In this document: positions 57,517-64,000 of the stretch, in pieces | Layout of the letters: the number at the start of each line of letters is the position of its first letter | Position numbering within the stretch: the first letter of the stretch is position 1 | Source: Flabesymbios commensalis | Lineage: Eukaryota > Annelida > Polychaeta > Terebellida > Flabelligeridae | Assembly (NCBI GenBank): GCA_964017125.1 | Contig: CAXHKU010000897.1 | Coordinates: 62,001-126,000, forward strand | Length of the DNA stretch: 64,000 bases | Direction: 5' to 3' | Notes under the pieces: model-generated | What the model was told of the DNA's origin: nothing | The model's input: the letters and a program-made list of their open reading frames with translations, nothing else | Database searches by the model: none | Translations under genes and position numbers: made by a program

Positions 57517-57819
57517 TTATTTCAGTTTATATTTAAGATATTCTTTCTCGTTGTTCGATTTTTCCAATTCAGCTTGACTTTCGCGTAATTGTCTGATAAG
57601 ATGTTCTATATTCTCAAGTTGTGACTGGCATGATTTTTGTTGTTCGTTGCTAGCAGCACTGATAGGGCTCGTAACAGTGGCGACACTACCACTATCTGAA
57701 TTTACCCCAACTGGTTCACTAGAGCTTAAAGTGTCCTCATCGTTTTGCAGCTCGACTTGGTTCTCCTCTAGCTGTTTAATGATTTCCTGTTGACTTGTAT
57801 CTGACGTCAGATTGTTCAC
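57517..57819 (-). CDS. Coiled-coil ORF, copy in unit 8
   Basis: 100-codon frame with several substitutions relative to the others (GVNSDSGS, SNEQQKSCQSQ). The heptad pattern is preserved. The terminal TAA and spacing to the next ATG are unchanged. Confidence 0.45.
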   Translation of the reverse strand: MNNLTSDTSQQEIIKQLEENQVELQNDEDTLSSSEPVGVNSDSGSVATVTSPISAASNEQQKSCQSQLENIEHLIRQLRESQAELEKSNNEKEYLKYKLK

Positions 57820-58098
57820 ATATATATAGCGGTTGACATGACGCTTTAAGGTGATAAAATAACGTTTTTTACCCTTTTTGTGCCAGGGTGACCTTGTCTC
57901 ACGTCAATGATGTAGTCATGTGGTGAGTCAGATGGCAGAGGTCATGACATGACCCGGTGACCTGGGGACATGACCCGGTGACTCGGTGACCTGGTGACCG
58001 GTCTTGTGGTCATACGACACGACATTTTAGTGACAGAGGGCAGAGTCTCCAGCAGACTAACCCAGCAAACAGACACCGTCTGCGATGCTGGCCACGAT

Positions 58099-58361
58099 TT
58101 AAACCTTGTGCTGCTGAATACATTATCGTTTGTTAATAGTTTTCATTCATTTGAAGCTGGAATCGCTAATGCAAATTCCAGCTTCAAATGACGAAAAATA
58201 TCACTATACTATATTATCGTTTATTACTATTTTTCGTCATTTGACGGAAAATATTTGATTAGGTGAGCATCTATCTATGTATTTATGGACTTCAGTGGTA
58301 TTTTATTCAGTCTACAACTTGTTAAAAACTATATGTAAGGCTCAAGCAGCACAATGGTTAA
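58099..58361 (+). mobile_element. MITE-3, internally deleted, unit 8
   Basis: Both ends are present. The second hairpin is reduced to one arm. Confidence 0.7.
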
Positions 58362-58853
58362 AGCAGCACGGCCCCGTGTTTGCTGGGAGGAAGTGAGCTG
58401 GTGACCTTAGGTCACGACCTTCAGCACTGTCCTGTGTTTGCTGGGAGGGAGTGACCTGGTGACCTTAGCTCACGACCTTCCGTCTTATTTTAGAGACAGG
58501 GGGCAGGATGAGGAGAGAGGTCGGGAGGTGGCTCCTCCCCTGACACCCGCCGTCAGATGGGATGAAGGGGTCAGGGGAGAGGGTGATGCTGTCCAGGTCA
58601 GGGCTCGTCTCTGGGGAGGGAGGGGGGCATATTTGACTTTGAACGAGGAAATCAAGCAGTAACCTGGTAACCCTGGCGAAGTAGGCGCAGAGAGGGCTTC
58701 ACGACAGTGGAAAACATACAACAAAATAGTTATTGTTTATCACCAGCTTCATTTGCCTAGGGTTTTCCTTCAATATTTTCTTCGTACATGCAATTTTTTT
58801 TGCATTACCTTTATTCGTGTTTTACTCTTACTCGTTTATGTATCAATGTATTC

Positions 58854-58949
58854 CCGTTCGTTCGTTCGTTTTTTCGCTCGTTCGTTCGTTCGTTCATTAT
58901 TTCCTTCGTTAGCTAGTCAGTCAGTCAGTCAGTCAGTCAGAGTCAGTCA

Positions 58950-58984
<35 letters not shown>

Positions 58985-59147
58985 GGTCGGTCGGCCGGCC
59001 GGTCGGTCGGTCGGTCAGTCGGTCGGTCGGTCGGTCGGTCGGTCGGTCGGTCGGTCGGTCGGTCGGTCGGTCGGTCAGTCACTCAGTCAGTCAGTCAGTC
59101 AGTCAGTCAGTCAGTCAGTCAGTCAGTCAGTCAGTCAGTCAGTCAGG
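58854..59147 (+). repeat. CGTT/GTCA/GGTC microsatellite, unit 8
   Basis: The unit 1 locus expanded to ~290 bp, with a GGTC run (58,983-59,078) nested in the GTCA run. Confidence 0.95.
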
Positions 59148-60401
59148 GTTAGTGCCACTCATTCGCAACGTGAGAAACCTCCGTGACCGAGAGGTAACGT
59201 GCTCGACCTCAGGGACATTATATAAATTCGTTTATATGTTTATGTCAACACCCATTCAAATTGATTTTTTTTTTTTAGCCCAATATTTAAATACACATTA
59301 TATTTATCACAAAAGTTAATTAATAGGACAACTGAATAAGAATATGCTTGATATATTCTCCGAGAATTACCTTTTTTATTTTAGCATAAGGGTGAATTAA
59401 TGACTGTGGTGACAAAAAATGGGCAATAAAATGGACAATAACAAATTACCTTTGTACTGATCATGCTGATAGGTTCATACATTATTTTATCTAAAATATA
59501 TAAAACATCTGTTTTGTTAGATGTAGAGTAGAAGGTCATATATTAATTAATGAAATGTCTATCTTTTATAAAGGGACGCATTTCTCGTCATTTAAAGCTG
59601 GCACTTTCACATGAACGAAGACACTGCTACCCTGCAAACGCTTAAACTTGACAATGTTGGCACAATGTTGGCCCACCGTCTAAGCCGCTGGTCAACTATC
59701 ACACCAACGCTAGGTGAACGGCTCCTGTTGACTGACTGGACAGGGTTATCAGGGAGCAGCTAATAACAGGTTTCCAGTTTATCCACCGACATCGCGCCCT
59801 GCAGAATCAGACGTAATGTAAGATCAGTCAGAAAAATAAATTTAGAGGGCGAGACGGAAACATTTATCTTCATCGTCGACTTCTGGGGATAGATGTGTTT
59901 CGTCGCTTGTCTCAGCACACCAATCTGTTTCTATAGCAACACATAAAGCTGATATGATAAATTTAATTTCTTTAATTTAGCGCTAAAGGGGATCATTTCT
60001 CCAAAGGTCCATATATATCAGACCAAGAATGAGACAGGAAGTCAAGGCTTGTTTATTATTAGCAAATCGTCTGCAACGTTGAGTCAGCATTAATCCAACA
60101 TTGACTTTACATCTCATCTTTCTATGGAACATGCAATATGTCGGGTTGGATTGATTTTGAAATCGACCAAGGGAGAGTAATTGCCAATTTTGGTGAGCTT
60201 TAGGGCGGTGTCTGGTCAACACTGTTTTTTCTCTCCTTTTTTCTGTTAAGGCGGGCACGTTCCTGGGGTGGCATCTCAGCTCGTTTTTTCTGGACATCTT
60301 GGCATGGAGGAGATGTTGCTGAGCTTCTTTGGTGTAAATGCTTCTCCTGATGAATGTCCACCGGTTTTCAAAGGGAGGCATAAACCCACATTCACAAGAC
60401 G

Positions 60402-60647
60402 TTAACCCTTTAACCGCCAAATTATTCAATCTGAATTTTTACCCACTTAAAGTTGTGTCTCGCTGACGCGATCCACAACTTCAAGTGAGTGAAAATTATT
60501 CAAATTTGACAAAATGGAGGTCAACTGTTTTCACATATTGCTGATTGATGTCACATTTTATCTTTAACATGTTCAAAAGGTGGTACATAATGTACTAATA
60601 AAAAATGAAAACCCGAATATTTGCGGCACCGGCGGTTAAAGGGTTAA
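60402..60647 (+). mobile_element. MITE-1, unit 9
   Basis: Complete 246 bp copy with TTAA on both sides, intact termini and intact hairpin. Confidence 0.8.
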
Positions 60648-60891
60648 CTCAGTGGTGTCTCAATGCTGGGCCTGATCACCGGCGATCTCACCCACGGTTG
60701 GTTTAATGTTTGACCAGCGTCGCAGACATTTTGATGCTGGATGGCATGCTGGCCAATACGGTGGCTCGTTTGTTTCAGCAGTGGCGAATACCCTGGCGGT
60801 AACCAATGTGTGCACGCATTGCCGGGCTAGAAAAATTGAAGCATGGCATTTGATTGGCTGATCGAAATACCAGGTTGCCAACGACCCCAGG

Positions 60892-61001
60892 GCCCATATT
60901 CTCGTACAAATTACGATGCATCGTAGGCTTTTGATTGGTCGAGACGGTCGTCTCCACCAATCAGAAGCCTACGATGTATCACAACTTGTACGATATTACG
61001 G
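60892..61001. mobile_element. 110 bp fold-back element, unit 9
   Basis: Same insertion at the same site as in unit 2, with several substitutions that weaken the palindrome. Shared ancestry groups units 2 and 9. Confidence 0.75.
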
Positions 61002-61140
61002 CCCCAGGGATTTGCACCCGGTGTATGTTTGTATAGTGTGAGAATAGAGTAGTCTTAATCAAATCAGTTTTGCTAAACGGTGGTAGTATTGGCAATGTAT
61101 TGGCTATGTATTGGCAAGACAAGATTATTGTATGATTTTA

Positions 61141-61232
61141 ACTTCGAGTCCTGGTCGTCTGAGGCCGAGGACGCTACCTCAAGGGTACGGAGGTTCCGAA
61201 CAAGCCTGAATCTTTACGAGTGAGCGGGAAAG
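61141..61232 (-). mobile_element. SINE-B monomer, unit 9
   Basis: Shortened version. It lacks the GATGAGACAGG end. Confidence 0.55.
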
Positions 61233-62294
61233 AAATGGCAGCTACATGTCAGAGGATTATGATAAACAGACAGTACCTTGTTACCCCCGGAGATCTACCT
61301 CCATCACGTCATTGATTGCTCCACCATAAGGTCTCATGACACAATTTAGTGCTCTAAATACAGGTGACTGTGGGGGTTGTGGCCGACTGACATGCGATAC
61401 ACTGATCGCGGAATGCGACAAACATGAGATGTCCAGCCGATATTGATTTACTGTTGGGCCAGAGTTGAAGTCAGTGGATCAGCATTAAACCAGTAGTGGG
61501 TCAACGTCTTGTGTTTGGAATTTCAGCAAACACTAGACATTGGTAGGATGGCGGGTCAAAGTTAGAACAGCGTTACAAACGGTGACCCAGTATTGCTCCA
61601 TGAGCATGGCTTCATCTTTCGTGGGTTGCCGGGCTGCGGCAATCTTTGGAACCACAAGCTCCTTGTTTGGAACGACCAGCGAGAGACGGTGTACTAGTAA
61701 TAGCTTAGTGGTTGGCCCTCGCACCAGACATTGATCACGGCACTGGTAAAATACCTTTCTCAACAAAAGATATGTTGAGCCAATTGCACATTAGTGTTGT
61801 CCAGCGTCGCAGACTATGGACCAACATCAAAACACAATTGGCTGAGTTTCTCGTGTTTGCTGGATATACCTATGCAAAGAATGTATTCTAACAAATTAAT
61901 TGCAGGTCAAAAAAGATGACATTCGCGTAGAATCGAACCAAACTTGGTATGCAAACCAACCCGGTGATCATGAAACGTAGATTAGGTTAATGTTGGGCGA
62001 GCGTCGCAGATGGTCGGCCAACATTAAATCAACATTAGTTCAACCATATGATAGGCAAACATCACCAAATGCTGTATCGTTATTTGCATACAGTCTACGA
62101 CGTTGGCCCAGCATAGAAACAAGCATTACCTCAATTAGGTCTAATGTTTATTGGATGTTGTTTAGCATTGTTTGAGGCTGGGACAACGACGTAATCGTTG
62201 GCCCAGCATCAGGTAGATGTAGTACCAGCGTCTTCTGCTGTGCAGGACCATCAAGTGTAAAAGCAGATCTTTGTGATGATGGTGGCAGGCGTCA

Positions 62295-62547
62295 TTAACC
62301 CTTTCAGCACGGGGATCATCTTTAGACGTCAGAATCTGACGTCTGAAGACGTCAGATTCTGAAGTCTAAATACGGTCCACGCACTGAAAGAGTAAAATAT
62401 TTAAAATGGCCGTAGACCCATAACATAGGTATTCAAATGAAGCGGAAAGAGCTAACTAAGACATTTATGATGATGATTTCAAATTAAAAAACCCTTTGAT
62501 CTCCTGGTGTGTACAAAAATATTCCAGCGCTTTTAGTTTAGGGTTAA
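62295..62547 (+). mobile_element. MITE-2, unit 9
   Basis: TTAA on both sides. It has the same short insertion near the right end as unit 2, again linking units 2 and 9. Confidence 0.75.
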
Positions 62548-63083
62548 GGATCTGTGTATAGGGCCTCAGCAATAGCCATTATAGTCCGGAGGTAGCATAG
62601 ACATAGTGCTAGCGTCTTCTGTTTTGCAGGACCATCGAGTATAATGGCAGATTTTTGTGATGATGGTGGCAGGCGTCCTGAAGAACCTGTGTGTAGGGTC
62701 GTGGTCTCAGCTATAACCATATAACCATTATAGTCCAGGGGCAGACATAGTGCCAGCGTCTTCTGTTGTGCAGGACCATCGAGTGTAATGACAGATGATC
62801 TTTGTGATGATGGTGTGAGGGAGGCAGGCGTCGTTAAGGACCTGTGTAAATGGTCGTGGTCTCAGCGGGGATTAACCATCATAGTCCAGAGGTAGTCTAT
62901 ATGTTATACTGTGTCTTCTGCTCACCATCGAGTGTAATGGCAGATGATATTTGTGATGATGGTGTGAGGGAGAGCGTCGTTAAGGACCTGTGTAAATGGT
63001 CGTGATCTCAGCGGGGATTAACCATCATAGTCCAGAGGTAGTCTATATGTTATACCAGTGTCTTCTGCTCACCATCGAGTGTA

Positions 63084-63428
63084 ATGGCAGATGCTCTTTG
63101 TGATGATGGTGTGAGGAAGGACATGTGTAAAGGATTGTGGTATCAATATAGGAAAAACATAATTAACCATCATAGTCCAGAGGTAGTCTATATGTTATAC
63201 TGTGTCTTCTGCGCGCCATCGAGTGTAATGGCAGATAATCTTTGTGATGATGGTGTGATGAAGGACATGTGTAAAGGATTGTGGTATCAATATAGGAAAA
63301 ACATAATTAACCATCATAGTCCAGGGGTAGTCTATATGTTATACTGTGTCTTCTGCTCGCCATCGAGTGTAATGGCAGATAATCTTTGTGATGATGGTGT
63401 GAGGAAGGACATGTGTAAAGGATTGTGA
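63084..63428 (+). other. Minisatellite open frame (48-aa repeats)
   Basis: Open frame of 114 codons across the minisatellite. The period here is 144 bp, a multiple of three, so the same 48-residue segment (starting MADNLCDDGVRKDMCKGL) repeats in phase. The frame opens and closes inside the repeat and has no other protein features. It is most likely a by-product of the period. Confidence 0.25.
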
Positions 63429-64000
63429 TATCAATATAGGAAAAACATAATTAACCATCATAGTCCAGAGGTAGTCTATATGTTATACTGTGTCTTCTGC
63501 TCACCATCGAGTGTAATGGCAGATAATCTTTGTGATGATGGTGTGATGAAGGACATGTGTAAAGGATTGTGGTCTCAATAGGGGGAAAACATGATTAACC
63601 ATCATAGTCCAGAGGTAGTCTAGACACTATATACCATGAAGGCTGGAATTTAAAATAAATTTTAATGTAAACATGAAATTCCTTGACCTATTTCAACCCG
63701 TTCAAAATATGTATTATACATTTCTGACATTATGTAATTATGAAACATACATTGTATTATTATACAAATATTGTACATATATTATCGAAACAATATCTAC
63801 AATATTTGAAATGACAGCTTTTAGACAATCATTATCCAGATCTGATCACTAAAATTTTACATTTTTAGCCATTTTTAGGATTATCTAGACGATGGCTACA
63901 TAGTTGCTGTAAGACGTTATCTACACATTATATAAACATTATTCAGACATTAACTATTCATTTCGAGACATTGCATGTGTCATTTTAACATCATCAGGAC

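Larger units (their letters stand above)
49620..59779 (+). repeat. Array unit 8 (with transposon insertion)
   Basis: The longest unit, 10,160 bp. It has SINE-A with the 73 bp insertion, complete MITE-1, 2 and 3 copies, an expanded minisatellite, a 129 bp inverted-repeat insertion, a 1,330 bp transposon at 53,816-55,145, the two-ORF cassette and a large GTCA/GGTC microsatellite. In 52,300-52,500 a stretch of the palindrome block is partly duplicated around a stray minisatellite fragment. Confidence 0.9.
62215..63630 (+). repeat. Minisatellite, longest array, unit 9
   Basis: About nine copies. The last six are spaced ~144-148 bp (near 62,790, 62,938, 63,086, 63,230, 63,374 and 63,518) and are nearly identical. 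An open frame runs through part of it because 144 is divisible by three. Confidence 0.8.
59780..64000 (+). repeat. Array unit 9 (cut by window edge)
   Basis: Opens with the usual block and B block. Like unit 2 it has the SINE-A2-head deletion and the 110 bp fold-back insertion. It ends inside the AT-rich block at the window edge. Its minisatellite is the longest in the window. Confidence 0.9.

Noticed and set aside
62780-63600. CRISPR array
   Set aside because: The repeats are contiguous 144-148 bp minisatellite copies without unique spacers, in animal-type DNA.
1-64000. Retroviral, LTR or Polinton remains
   Set aside because: No long terminal repeats, primer-binding sites, protease, integrase, capsid or envelope-like frames were seen.

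Overview
This window is non-coding-looking animal DNA built almost entirely of repeats. There are no operons, ribosome binding sites or long open frames. tRNA-headed SINEs, palindromic MITEs with TTAA ends and long tetranucleotide microsatellites point to a marine invertebrate, perhaps a lophotrochozoan such as a mollusc or brachiopod. The species cannot be read from the sequence.

The main structure is a head-to-tail array of a large compound unit, basically about 8.1-8.8 kb. Nine copies or part-copies follow one another on the same strand, starting near 1, 8826, 16958, 25731, 33120, 41361, 47462, 49620 and 59780. A full unit reads: opening block; SINE-A in some units; conserved B block; MITE-1; tRNA-headed SINE-A2; inverted MITE-2; SINE-B on the minus strand; a block rich in short GCGTCG palindromes; MITE-2; a ~144-148 bp minisatellite; an AT-rich hairpin block; a block with a CTCF-like motif; a minus-strand two-ORF cassette (SGNH-like, then coiled-coil when read left to right); a GGTGACC-rich block; MITE-3; a G-quadruplex-prone block; and CGTT/GTCA microsatellites.

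Units 1, 2, 5 and 8 keep the two-ORF cassette. Units 3 and 4 share a private ~4 kb replacement that contains a composite microsatellite and an exon-like segment. Unit 6 has ~3.7 kb of unrelated DNA. Units 6 and 7 share a very recent 2.13 kb tandem duplication. Unit 8 carries a 1,330 bp inverted-repeat transposon. Because the units are paralogous, empty sites in one unit define insertions in another, and deletions can be read at base resolution.

The only protein-like signal is the minus-strand cassette: a ~100 aa charged coiled-coil ORF, then an in-frame TAA shared by all four copies, then an SGNH-hydrolase-like ORF that seems to lack its nucleophile serine. It looks like the ORF1 of a CR1/L2-type LINE or a related cassette, now carried passively by the array. 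A fragment with an RWIKDTTEI motif lies further along in each unit. I saw no retroviral, LTR or Polinton remains, no CRISPR, no rRNA and no functional tRNA gene.
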